A stretch of DNA of 64,000 bases. Source: Thermoactinospora rubra (GTDB taxonomy: Bacteria; Actinomycetota; Actinomycetes; Streptosporangiales; Streptosporangiaceae). The notes below the pieces were generated by a model. It searched no databases, was not told the DNA's origin, and saw nothing but the letters and a program-made list of their open reading frames with translations. Below, one piece after another: positions 51,292 through 58,955 of the stretch; positions within the stretch are counted from its first letter, which is position 1, and each line of letters starts with the position of its first letter. A program made the translations under genes and the position numbers. Location of the stretch: contig NZ_KZ084331.1 in assembly GCF_002093975.1 (NCBI RefSeq), positions 62,001-126,000 on the forward strand, in the 5' to 3' direction.

Positions 51292-52689
51292 ATGGCCAAG
51301 ACTGCTGCCGGTTACCGCTGCACGGAGTGCGGGTGGCGCACGCCCAAGTGGGTCGGGCGGTGCGGGGAGTGCCAGGCGTGGGGCACCGTCGACGAGGAGG
51401 GCGCGCGCGGCGTCAACGTGGTGCAGGCGGGCGCGATCTCCTCGCCCGCCGTGCCGATCGGCCAGGTCAAGGCCGAGCTGGCGGTCGCCCGCACGACGGG
51501 GGTGAGCGAGCTCGACCGCGTGCTGGGCGGGGGCCTGGTGCCGGGCGCCGTGCTGCTGCTGGCGGGCGAGCCGGGCATCGGCAAGTCCACGCTGCTGCTG
51601 GAGGCGGCGGCCAGGATCGCCGAGCGCGAGACCGTGCTCTACGTCACCGGAGAGGAGTCGGCCGCCCAGGTCCGGCTGCGCGCCGACCGCATCGGCGCCA
51701 TCCGCGACCAGCTCTACCTCGCCGCGGAGACCGAGCTGTCGGCGCTGATCGGCCACGTGGAGAGGGTCCAGCCGCGGCTGCTCGTCGTCGACTCGGTGCA
51801 GACCATCGGCTCGGCGCAGGCCACGGGCGTGCCCGGCGGCGTGACGCAGGTGCGCGAGGTGGCCGCCAACCTCGTACGGCTGGCCAAGGAGCGCGACATG
51901 GCCACGGTCATCGTCGGCCACGTCACCAAGGAGGGCTCGATCGCCGGCCCCCGCACCCTGGAGCACCTGGTCGACGTGGTGCTCAACTTCGAGGGCGACC
52001 GCCACTCCCGGCTGCGCATGGTCCGCGCGGTGAAGAACAGGTTCGGCCCGACCGACGAGGTGGGCTGCTTCGACCTGCACGAGCGCGGCATCGAGGGCAT
52101 CACCGACCCCACCGGGCTGTTCGTCTCCCAGCGCAGCAAGCCGGTGCCCGGCACCTGCGTCACGGTCACGGTCGAGGGCACCAGGCCGCTGCCCGCCGAG
52201 GTGCAGGCGCTGGTCGCGCGCACCGAGGCGCAGCAGCCCCGCCGCACCACCTCGGGCCTCGACCCCTACCGCGTCCAGATGATCCTGGCCGTGCTGGAGC
52301 GGCGCCTCAACGCCCGGCTGGGCGGCTGCGACGTGTTCACCGCGACCGTGGGCGGCATCAAGCTGGCCGACCCCGCGATCGACCTGTCGGTCATGCTCGC
52401 CGTGGCGAGCGCGGCGGGCGACCGGCCGCTGCCGTCGGGCCTCATCGCGCTGGGCGAGGTCGGGCTGGCGGGCGAGCTGCGCCCGGTCCGCGACGTCCGC
52501 AGGCGGCTCACCGAGGCGGCGCGGCTGGGCTTCACCCGCGCGCTGGTGCCCAAGGGATCGCTCGACGAGGGCGCCCGGCGCGGCGGCCGGCAGCGCTCGC
52601 TCGTGCCGGTCGGGCCGACCCAGTTCGCCCCCGGATTCGAGGTCATGGAGGCGGAGAACGTCTGGGACGCCCTCACTCATGTGACGTGA
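51292..52689 (+). CDS. radA: DNA repair protein RadA
   Basis: This 465-residue RecA-like ATPase (Sms/RadA) drives branch migration in recombinational repair. It has an N-terminal zinc finger (CTECGWRTPKWVGRCGECQ), Walker A GEPGIGKSTLLL, Walker B LLVVDSVQTI, the RadA signature KNRFG and a C-terminal Lon-protease-like domain (GELRPVRDVRRRLTEAARLG). ATG 51292 gives the conserved MAKTAAGYRC start; an upstream GTG is in frame but adds non-conserved residues. disA follows 42 bp downstream, the common actinobacterial order, and DisA and RadA functionally interact in other bacteria. Confidence 0.97.
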   Translation: MAKTAAGYRCTECGWRTPKWVGRCGECQAWGTVDEEGARGVNVVQAGAISSPAVPIGQVKAELAVARTTGVSELDRVLGGGLVPGAVLLLAGEPGIGKSTLLLEAAARIAERETVLYVTGEESAAQVRLRADRIGAIRDQLYLAAETELSALIGHVERVQPRLLVVDSVQTIGSAQATGVPGGVTQVREVAANLVRLAKERDMATVIVGHVTKEGSIAGPRTLEHLVDVVLNFEGDRHSRLRMVRAVKNRFGPTDEVGCFDLHERGIEGITDPTGLFVSQRSKPVPGTCVTVTVEGTRPLPAEVQALVARTEAQQPRRTTSGLDPYRVQMILAVLERRLNARLGGCDVFTATVGGIKLADPAIDLSVMLAVASAAGDRPLPSGLIALGEVGLAGELRPVRDVRRRLTEAARLGFTRALVPKGSLDEGARRGGRQRSLVPVGPTQFAPGFEVMEAENVWDALTHVT

Positions 52690-52731
52690 CGACGCTAAGC
52701 TGGTTGACAGAATCAGCGACACGGGGGCCAA

Positions 52732-53823
52732 GTGGCACACAACGACAGGAGTCTCGACGAGCGCCGTCGCGAAGCCCTGGCCGCACTGGCTCCGGGCACA
52801 CCGCTGCGCGACGGTCTTGAGCGCATCCTGCGCGGGCAGACCGGCGGGCTGATCGTCCTGGGCTACGACAAGGTCGTGGAGCAGATCTGCAGCGGAGGCT
52901 TCGAGCTCGACGTCGCGTTCTCCCCGACGGGGCTGCGCGAGCTGGCGAAGATGGACGGCGCCATCGTGCTGCGCTCGGGCGACTACCAGATCGTCCGCGC
53001 CGCCGTCCACCTCGTGCCCGACCCCTCCATCCCCACCGACGAGGCCGGCACCCGCCACCGCACGGCCCAGCGGGTCGCGCGGCAGACCGGCTACCCCATC
53101 ATCGCGATCAGCAAGTCGATGCGGATCATCGCGCTCTACCTCGACGGGATCCGCTACGTGCTGGAGGAGTCGGCCGCGATCCTGTCCAAGGCCAACCAGG
53201 CGCTGGCCACACTGGAGCGGTACAAGCACCGGCTCGACGAGGTCTCCGGCACGCTGTCGGCGCTGGAGATCGAGGACCTGGTCACCGTGCGCGACGTCGC
53301 GGCGGTGGCCCAGCGGCTGGAGATGGTCCGGCGCATCGCCGACGAGATCAAGGGCTACGTCGTGGAGCTCGGCACCGACGGGCGGCTGCTGTCGCTCCAG
53401 CTCGAGGAGCTGGTGGCGGGCGTCGACTCCGAGCGGGAGCTGGTCGTGCGCGACTACCTGCCCACCGGCGGGTCCGGCCGCCGCCAGCGCACGCTGGCGC
53501 AGGCGCTGAGCGGGCTGGACCAGCTGTCGCCCAGCGAGCTGCTGGAGCTGGGCGCGGTGGCGAGCGTGCTGGGCTACTCCGGCAACGACGCGCTGGACAG
53601 CTCGGTGAGCCCGCGCGGCTTCCGGCTGCTGGCGAAGGTGCCGCGGCTGCCCGCCACCGTCGCCGACCGGCTCGTCGACCACTTCGGCGGGCTGCAGAAG
53701 CTGCTGGCCGCCAGCATCGACGACCTGCAGGCCGTGGGCGGCGTGGGCGAGTCGCGCGCCCGCAGCGTCCGCGAGGGCCTGTCCCGCCTGGCGGAGTCCT
53801 CCATCCTGGAGCGCTACGTCTGA
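52732..53823 (+). CDS. disA: DNA integrity scanning diadenylate cyclase DisA
   Basis: This 363-residue octameric enzyme makes c-di-AMP from two ATP and scans DNA for branches. The N-terminal DAC domain has [12 protein letters not shown] (DGA motif) and [15 protein letters not shown] (RHR motif). A helical linker and a C-terminal HhH DNA-binding domain ([24 protein letters not shown]) follow. GTG 52732 has GGGGG 5 nt upstream. The neighbours radA and mutY match the widely conserved DNA-repair arrangement. Confidence 0.97.
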   Translation: MAHNDRSLDERRREALAALAPGTPLRDGLERILRGQTGGLIVLGYDKVVEQICSGGFELDVAFSPTGLRELAKMDGAIVLRSGDYQIVRAAVHLVPDPSIPTDEAGTRHRTAQRVARQTGYPIIAISKSMRIIALYLDGIRYVLEESAAILSKANQALATLERYKHRLDEVSGTLSALEIEDLVTVRDVAAVAQRLEMVRRIADEIKGYVVELGTDGRLLSLQLEELVAGVDSERELVVRDYLPTGGSGRRQRTLAQALSGLDQLSPSELLELGAVASVLGYSGNDALDSSVSPRGFRLLAKVPRLPATVADRLVDHFGGLQKLLAASIDDLQAVGGVGESRARSVREGLSRLAESSILERYV

Positions 53824-53840
53824 GTGTCGCTTTGACACGG

Positions 53841-54491
53841 TCAGCGCAGGTGGAAGACCGCCTTGCGGCTGCGCAGCTTCCCGCTGGTGACGACCGCGAC
53901 GTAGGTGCCGGGCAGCGCCCGCGCGGGCCTGGCCCGGCAGTCGGAGCTCGACCGGTGGCGGTCCCAGTCGATCGTGCGGACGTAGGGGACGCCCCGTTCC
54001 AGCCGGACGATCTTCGTGCTCTCGCCGCTCACGCAGTCCGACGTGGACCAGATGCGGTCGCGCCCCGAGGTGATGCGGAACTCGACGGCGCGCGGCCCCA
54101 CGTCGGCCGTGCACATGACCGGCCCGGTGTTCACCAGCGTGTACACGAACCCGGGACGTTCCTCGCCGGTGTAGACCTCCTGGCGGCCCTGCAGGCTCAG
54201 CACCAGATCCTTCGGATCGCACGGCATGCCGGGACGCCTGGTCGGCTTGGCGGCGGGCTTGGCCTTCGTCACTTTGGGTGACGGGGTGGGGGACAGCGTG
54301 ATCGGCGGCAATCCGGCCAGCAGCGAGCCCTCCGGCGGCGAGGAGCTGGGCGCCGGCTGGGCGCTGGAAGACCGCTCCGGCCCGTCCGACCCGCCGGAAC
54401 AGGCCCACGCGACGACGGCGACCACGACCAGCACACCGATCAGCAGGCTCATGCGGCGACGCCAGTAGACGTCCACGCCACCGTCACTCAT
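53841..54491 (-). CDS. Membrane-anchored hypothetical protein with Pro/Ser linker
   Basis: This protein of about 216 residues has one N-terminal transmembrane helix (MSLLIGVLVVVAVVAWACSG), a low-complexity Ser/Pro/Lys linker and an extracytoplasmic beta-rich domain (PCDPKDLVLSLQGRQEVYTG to VTSGKLRSRKAVFHLR) with several Cys. The start is uncertain; ATG 54491 is used and upstream ATGs at 54506 and 54512 are in frame. It sits between disA and mutY, a conserved position in relatives, and converges on disA. Its role is unknown. Confidence 0.78.
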   Translation of the reverse strand: MSDGGVDVYWRRRMSLLIGVLVVVAVVAWACSGGSDGPERSSSAQPAPSSSPPEGSLLAGLPPITLSPTPSPKVTKAKPAAKPTRRPGMPCDPKDLVLSLQGRQEVYTGEERPGFVYTLVNTGPVMCTADVGPRAVEFRITSGRDRIWSTSDCVSGESTKIVRLERGVPYVRTIDWDRHRSSSDCRARPARALPGTYVAVVTSGKLRSRKAVFHLR

Positions 54492-54553
54492 CGTGTCCGG
54501 ATCCATACGCATAGCATGGAGGAGGGATCGCCTCGACGCGCCGCGACCCGCCG

Positions 54554-54559
54554 TAGTCT
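54554..54559 (+). promoter_or_regulatory. Putative -10 box of a leaderless mutY transcript
   Basis: TAGTCT ends 6 nt before GTG 54566, with no Shine-Dalgarno sequence. Confidence 0.45.
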
Positions 54560-54565
54560 TGACTG

Positions 54566-55423
54566 GTGGCCGAGCTGCACTCCCCCATCCTCGACTGGTA
54601 CGCGGAGAACGCCCGGGATCTCCCCTGGCGCCGTCCCGACGCGACCCCCTGGGGCATCCTGGTCAGCGAGATCATGCTCCAGCAGACGCCCGTGGCCCGG
54701 GTGCTGCCGGTGTGGCACCAGTGGATGGAGCGCTGGCCCACGCCCAAGGACCTGGCCGCCGAACCGTCCGGCGAGGCCGTACGCCACTGGGGCCGGCTCG
54801 GGTACCCGCGCAGGGCGCTGCGCCTCCACGCCTGCGCGACGGCGATCACGGAGGAGCACGGCGGCGAGGTGCCGTGCGACCACGCGACGCTGCTGTCGCT
54901 GCCGGGCATCGGGGAGTACACCGCGGCCGCCGTGGCCAGCTTCGCCTTCGGCGGGCGCCACGCCGTGCTCGACACCAACGTCCGGCGGGTGTTCGCCAGG
55001 GCGATCCGCGGCGAGGAGTACCCTCCGGCCGCCACCTCGGCCGTCGAGCGTCGGCTGGCGGAGTCGCTGCTGCCCGAGGTCGGCGCGGCGCGCTGGGGCG
55101 TGGCGGTGATGGAGCTGGGAGCCCTGGTCTGTACGGCACGCGCCCCGCGATGCGCCGACTGCCCGATCACGGACCGGTGCGCGTGGCGGCTCGCGGGCAA
55201 GCCGCCGGGGACTCCGCGGAAGGGCCAGGCCTACGACGGCACCGACCGGCAGTGCCGCGGGCGCCTGCTGGCGGTGCTGCGCGCCGCCCACGGGCCGGTG
55301 CCGAAGGCGGCGCTGGACGCGGTGTGGGACGACGCCGTCCAGCGCGAGCGGGCGCTGGACGGCCTCGTCGCCGACGGCCTGGCGGAGGTGCTGGACGACG
55401 GGACCTACCGGCTGCCGGGCTGA
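54566..55423 (+). CDS. mutY: A/G-specific adenine glycosylase MutY
   Basis: This 285-residue HhH-GPD glycosylase removes adenine mispaired with 8-oxoguanine. It shows SEIMLQQTPVARV (catalytic Glu), LPGIGEYTAAAVASFAFG (helix-hairpin-helix), LDTNVRRVFAR (catalytic Asp) and the 4Fe-4S motif C-x6-C-x2-C-x5-C in CTARAPRCADCPITDRC. The usual C-terminal NUDIX-like domain is shortened: only a winged-helix-like tail (VLRAAHGPVPKAALDAVW) remains, the common actinobacterial form. It diverges from the membrane-anchored protein gene. Confidence 0.96.
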   Translation: MAELHSPILDWYAENARDLPWRRPDATPWGILVSEIMLQQTPVARVLPVWHQWMERWPTPKDLAAEPSGEAVRHWGRLGYPRRALRLHACATAITEEHGGEVPCDHATLLSLPGIGEYTAAAVASFAFGGRHAVLDTNVRRVFARAIRGEEYPPAATSAVERRLAESLLPEVGAARWGVAVMELGALVCTARAPRCADCPITDRCAWRLAGKPPGTPRKGQAYDGTDRQCRGRLLAVLRAAHGPVPKAALDAVWDDAVQRERALDGLVADGLAEVLDDGTYRLPG

Positions 55424-55540
55424 TCGGCGGCTCCCGCCACGGGGCGGCCAGACGGACGGCTGCGCCGTCAGGCCGGCTCCGGCGGGCGGGAGATCCATGC
55501 CGGGTCAGGCGAGGCATGCGGGTCAGGCGGGGCAAGCGGG

Positions 55541-55909
55541 TCAGGCGATCCAGGGCGGCACGCCGAAGTCCTTCCCGCCGGCCGACGCCCGCGCGCCCGC
55601 GGCCGCGGTCACGACGGCCGTGAAGCCCGCCTGGCCGGCCGTCAGGCGGCGGAGCACCCCGCCCGGCATGACCACCGTGTCGCCGGAGCCGACCGCGTAG
55701 GACTCCTCGCCCAGTTCCACGACGGCCTCCCCGTCGAGGAAGGCCCACAGCTGCTCCACGTCGACGGAGTGCAGGGGCCCGGCGGCGCCCGGCTTGCCCT
55801 CCACCCGCCAGATCGCCCGCTCCGCCCCGCCCTGAGTGGGCGAGGCCAGCGTGGTCATGACGCCGGCGGGAGTCTCGGAGCGGCGGGCCTCGGAAGCGCG
55901 GATGAGCAT
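55541..55909 (-). CDS. Cupin domain-containing protein
   Basis: This 122-residue single-cupin protein has LHSVDVEQLWAFLDGEAVVELG (cupin motif 1 with His and Glu) and GSGDTVVMPGGVLRRLTA (motif 2, without the usual final His). It may bind a small metabolite instead of an active metal. ATG 55909 has GGGGAGAAC upstream; an upstream ATG lies in the operator region and is not used. It diverges from a MarR gene over palindromic operators and is probably its regulatory target. Confidence 0.85.
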   Translation of the reverse strand: MLIRASEARRSETPAGVMTTLASPTQGGAERAIWRVEGKPGAAGPLHSVDVEQLWAFLDGEAVVELGEESYAVGSGDTVVMPGGVLRRLTAGQAGFTAVVTAAAGARASAGGKDFGVPPWIA

Positions 55910-55923
55910 GCGTTCTCCCCTAA

Positions 55924-55969
55924 GATAGACAATGTCGTTGTCCATTTATAGTCAACCAGGTTGTCTATC
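55924..55969. promoter_or_regulatory. Nested MarR-type operators
   Basis: GACAA-TGTCG-TTGTC (55928-55942) and CAACC-A-GGTTG (55953-55963) are palindromes. GATAGACAA (55924-55932) and TTGTCTATC (55961-55969) form a perfect 9-bp inverted repeat across the whole region. TATAGT at 55947-55952 is a candidate -10 for the plus strand, so repressor binding would cover the promoter. Confidence 0.65.
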
Positions 55970-56425
55970 GTGTCAAGCTACGAGCTCCCGCTGCGGCTGT
56001 TCCTCGCCTTCCGGGTCCTGATCGACGAGCTGCACGCCGAGCTCGCCCGCCAGGGCCATCCCGACATCCGGCCCATGCACGGCTTCGTCCTCCAGGCGAT
56101 CGGCGCGCACGGCACCACGGCCGTGGAGCTGGGCCGTACCCTCGGGGTCAGCAAGCAGGCGGCGGGCAAGACGATCGAGACGCTGGAGCGGCTGGGGTAC
56201 GTCGAGCGGGGCGTCGATCCGCGCGACAGCCGCCGCAAGATCGTGCGCATCAGCTCCAAGGGCTACGACGCGCTGGCCAAGTCGGCACGCATCTTCGACC
56301 GGTTGCGCCAGGGATGGGCGGAACGGCTCGGCGAGGAGCGGCTCCAGGCGCTCGAGAGCGACCTGCGCAAGGTGACGCCCCAGGACGTGTGGCGCCTGGA
56401 CGTGCCCGGCTGGTTCGGCGCCTGA
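55970..56425 (+). CDS. MarR family transcriptional regulator
   Basis: This 151-residue winged-helix repressor has AVELGRTLGVSKQAAGKTIETLERLGYVERGVDPRDSRRKIVRISSKGYDAL as its recognition helix and wing. GTG 55970 is preferred because TTG 55961 falls within the inverted repeat; both are in frame. It is divergent from the cupin gene and probably represses both directions. The ligand is unknown. Confidence 0.92.
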   Translation: MSSYELPLRLFLAFRVLIDELHAELARQGHPDIRPMHGFVLQAIGAHGTTAVELGRTLGVSKQAAGKTIETLERLGYVERGVDPRDSRRKIVRISSKGYDALAKSARIFDRLRQGWAERLGEERLQALESDLRKVTPQDVWRLDVPGWFGA

Positions 56426-56452
56426 AGGCGGGCGATGCCTGAAGGCGGGCGA

Positions 56453-57394
56453 TCAGGCGGCGAGCTGCAGGCCCAGGCTGGTGAGGTTGCTGCGCGCCCA
56501 GTCCAGCTCCTCGGCCAGCGCCGAGACCAGCGCCCCCGGCCCCTTGGCCTTCAGCGGCACGCTGAGGTTGTGGGTCTCCACCTCGATGTGCGCGGTGCCG
56601 TTCACCGTGCCGGACAGCATCGCGGTGAGCGTGTCGTGCAGCACCGCGCCCGTGTCGGAGGTCTCGCCCGAGTGGTTGTGCACGTGCCCGAGCTTGACGA
56701 CCGGCGCTCCGGCGGCGGCCAGGCCGCGCAGCGCCGCGCCCGGCTCCTCGGTCTCGCCGCACGCCAGGTGGCAGGCGTCCAGGCACACGCCCAGGTGCTC
56801 GGAGTCGATGCCGCACACCCGCTCCAGCGCCTGCTCGGTGGTCTCCAGCACGCACCCCGGCCACGGCTCGAAGCCGACCCTGATCGTCTTGCCCGTGACG
56901 CTGTAGATGCCACGCAGCTCGCGCGCCAGCCGCTCCAGCCGCCGCGTGGCGATCGCCTGCAGGTCGGCGGGCCAGTCGCGCCGCCAGCCGATGGGGATCG
57001 TCGAGATGCTGCCGAAACGCACGTCCTCCGGCAGCAGGAACGCCAGGATGCGCGCGAGCGCCATCGTGTAGCGGTATCGCTCCGGCTTGGCCCAGTCGGG
57101 CCCCGGCATGTCCTGGTTGCGCCCGCCGGCGCCGTTGAGGCTCACGACCTCGAGCCCGCGCTCCTCCAGCGAGCGGCGCAGCCGTACGAGCTCGATCCTG
57201 TCGGCCATGAGGTGGTCGGCCACCCCGGGCGACAGCCACAGGCCGATGCCCATCCGCTCGACGCCCAGCCGCTTGCGCACCGGCACCGCGTAGCGCGTCA
57301 GGTGCGCGATCAGGTTCTCCAGGTCCTCGGCGGGATGGACGCCGGCGTTGTAGGCCAGGTGTACGAGCGTTCCGTCGTCGTGACGCAGGCGCAT
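56453..57394 (-). CDS. eboE: EboE-like TIM-barrel metabolite traffic protein
   Basis: This 313-residue protein closely resembles EboE of the eustigmatophyte/bacterial operon (ebo), with the typical start MRLRHDDGTLVHLAYNAGVH, LGIGLWLSPGVAD-like and VVSLNGAGGRNQ segments, GSISTIPIGWRRDW and CLDACHLACGETEEP. The TIM-barrel fold is that of sugar-phosphate isomerase/epimerase-like proteins. Ebo products are thought to export a precursor to the periplasm, but no other ebo gene is present here. ATG 57394 has GGAGGAAG upstream. It is 314 bp downstream of the P450 gene on the same strand. Confidence 0.8.
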   Translation of the reverse strand: MRLRHDDGTLVHLAYNAGVHPAEDLENLIAHLTRYAVPVRKRLGVERMGIGLWLSPGVADHLMADRIELVRLRRSLEERGLEVVSLNGAGGRNQDMPGPDWAKPERYRYTMALARILAFLLPEDVRFGSISTIPIGWRRDWPADLQAIATRRLERLARELRGIYSVTGKTIRVGFEPWPGCVLETTEQALERVCGIDSEHLGVCLDACHLACGETEEPGAALRGLAAAGAPVVKLGHVHNHSGETSDTGAVLHDTLTAMLSGTVNGTAHIEVETHNLSVPLKAKGPGALVSALAEELDWARSNLTSLGLQLAA

Positions 57395-57708
57395 CGACTT
57401 CCTCCACGGCTTGCACTGATGGCGTTCCATCGCCCGCCTCGAGCATCGCGGCTCCCTGCCGGCCGGTGCGTCCGCCCTGAGTTGATTCCTCACTACTCCC
57501 GGGGGAGCAGGCCCCCGCCGGGGACATGCTCTTGGGGGACACTTGCGCGAGACTTGGCAACTTCAAGCTCTACGCAGTGTAGTACTACTTGCCGTGGTGA
57601 TGTAGCCGAGGCGTATAACAATTGCCCCCGGGCCGACGTGAACCTTGTCACGCCCGCGCGGCCCGCGGCCATTCGTGGATTTCCCCAGGCGGGATGCGCC
57701 CCCGGACT
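57395..57708. other. Intergenic region upstream of eboE
   Basis: This 314-bp gap holds no supported gene. It contains a perfect 10-bp palindrome GTAGTACTAC (57579-57588), a GC-rich region with GGGGGAG/CCCCC potential hairpins (about 57504-57525), and an AT-richer promoter-like stretch around 57540-57600. It probably carries the eboE promoter and any P450 terminator. Confidence 0.5.
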
Positions 57709-58923
57709 CTACAGGCGCGGGGCGACTCCGTCGTACTCGATGAAAAGGTGGCGCGGCCCCCTCAGCACCGAGCTGGGGCGGTAGGGCGGCGGGTCGGCGA
57801 CCAGGCGGGGATTGACCAGCCGGGTGGCGAGCTCCCGCAGGGCGATCTGGGTCTCCAGCCGGGCCAGCGGAGCGCCGAAGCAGTGGTGGATGCCGCCGCC
57901 GAAGCCGAGGTGCTGGATGTAGGGCCGGTCGGGATCGAAGCGGTCGGGATCGCGCACGTGCGCGGGGTCCCGGCTGCCCGAGGCGAGGGCCAGGACGATG
58001 GAGGACCCCTTGGGGATGGTCACGCCCCCGACGGTGATGTCGTCGAGCGCGACACGCTGGGGCAGGAAGTGCACCGGCGGCTCGAAGCGCAGCAGCTCCT
58101 CGACGACGTGGATGACCAGGTCGGGCTCCTGGCGGAGCCGCTGGAGCAGGCCGGGGTCGCGCAGCAGGGTCAGCATGCCGTTGGCGATGAGGTTGACCGT
58201 GGTCTCGTGGCCGGCGATCAGCAGCAGGGCGGAGGTGGCGATCACCTCGAGCTCCGACATGGAGCCGTCGGGACCGTCATAGGTGACCAGGCCGGACAGG
58301 ATGTCGTCACCGGGGTCGCGGCGGTGGGCCCGGGCGAGCTCGCCCAGGTAGCCGGCCAGGCCCAGGAGGGCGGCCTGGCGCCGCTTGTTGCGCTCCTCCT
58401 GGTCGCCCTCGCCCGGGCCGAGGGTCTCCACGATCTCCTCCGCCCAGACGTGGAACTTGGGCTCGTCCTCCCGGGGGACGCCGAGCAGGCGGCAGATGAC
58501 CGCCACCGGGAGCGGGTAGGCGATGTCGTCCACGATGTCGGCCCGCGTCCGGCCGGCGATGCCGTCGATCAGGCTCGTGACGAGCGGGAGCAGCTCGCCG
58601 CGCAGGTTCTCGACGGTGCGGGGCGCGTGGGGCGGCCCGAAGTTGCGCATCGTCATCCGCCGGAGCCGGTCGTGCTCGGGCGGGTCGAGGCCGATGAAGG
58701 AGGGCGGCAGCGGGTCGCCGGGGGGCGGGTGCGCCAGGTTGCGGCGGTCGGAGCTGACCCTGGGATCGTGCAGCAGGGCGACGATGTGCTCGTAGGTGCT
58801 GACGACGTACACGCCGTCCTCCTGCCGCGCCACGGGCGTCTTGCGCAGCTCCCTGTAGAGGGTGTACGGGTCGGCCCGGTTGGCGAACTGGAGAATCTGC
58901 TCGTAGATGCTTGCCGAAGCCAC
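57709..58923 (-). CDS. Cytochrome P450
   Basis: This 404-residue class I bacterial P450 has the I-helix AGHETT, K-helix EELLRFEP and the heme-Cys loop FGGGIHHCFGAPLARLE. It follows a ferredoxin-ferredoxin reductase fusion gene by 32 bp, so electron supply is encoded in the same operon. GTG 58923 has GGGAG 8 nt upstream. No nearby biosynthetic genes identify the substrate. The sequence resembles CYP107/CYP105-like actinomycete enzymes, but the subfamily cannot be set from memory. Confidence 0.94.
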   Translation of the reverse strand: MASASIYEQILQFANRADPYTLYRELRKTPVARQEDGVYVVSTYEHIVALLHDPRVSSDRRNLAHPPPGDPLPPSFIGLDPPEHDRLRRMTMRNFGPPHAPRTVENLRGELLPLVTSLIDGIAGRTRADIVDDIAYPLPVAVICRLLGVPREDEPKFHVWAEEIVETLGPGEGDQEERNKRRQAALLGLAGYLGELARAHRRDPGDDILSGLVTYDGPDGSMSELEVIATSALLLIAGHETTVNLIANGMLTLLRDPGLLQRLRQEPDLVIHVVEELLRFEPPVHFLPQRVALDDITVGGVTIPKGSSIVLALASGSRDPAHVRDPDRFDPDRPYIQHLGFGGGIHHCFGAPLARLETQIALRELATRLVNPRLVADPPPYRPSSVLRGPRHLFIEYDGVAPRL

Positions 58924-58955
58924 GACGGTGTCTCCCTTTGCCTGGTCGTTCGCGG

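Noticed and set aside
56453..58923. eboE and the P450 as one tight operon
   Set aside because: The 314-bp gap with palindrome and promoter-like sequence makes separate transcription more likely.
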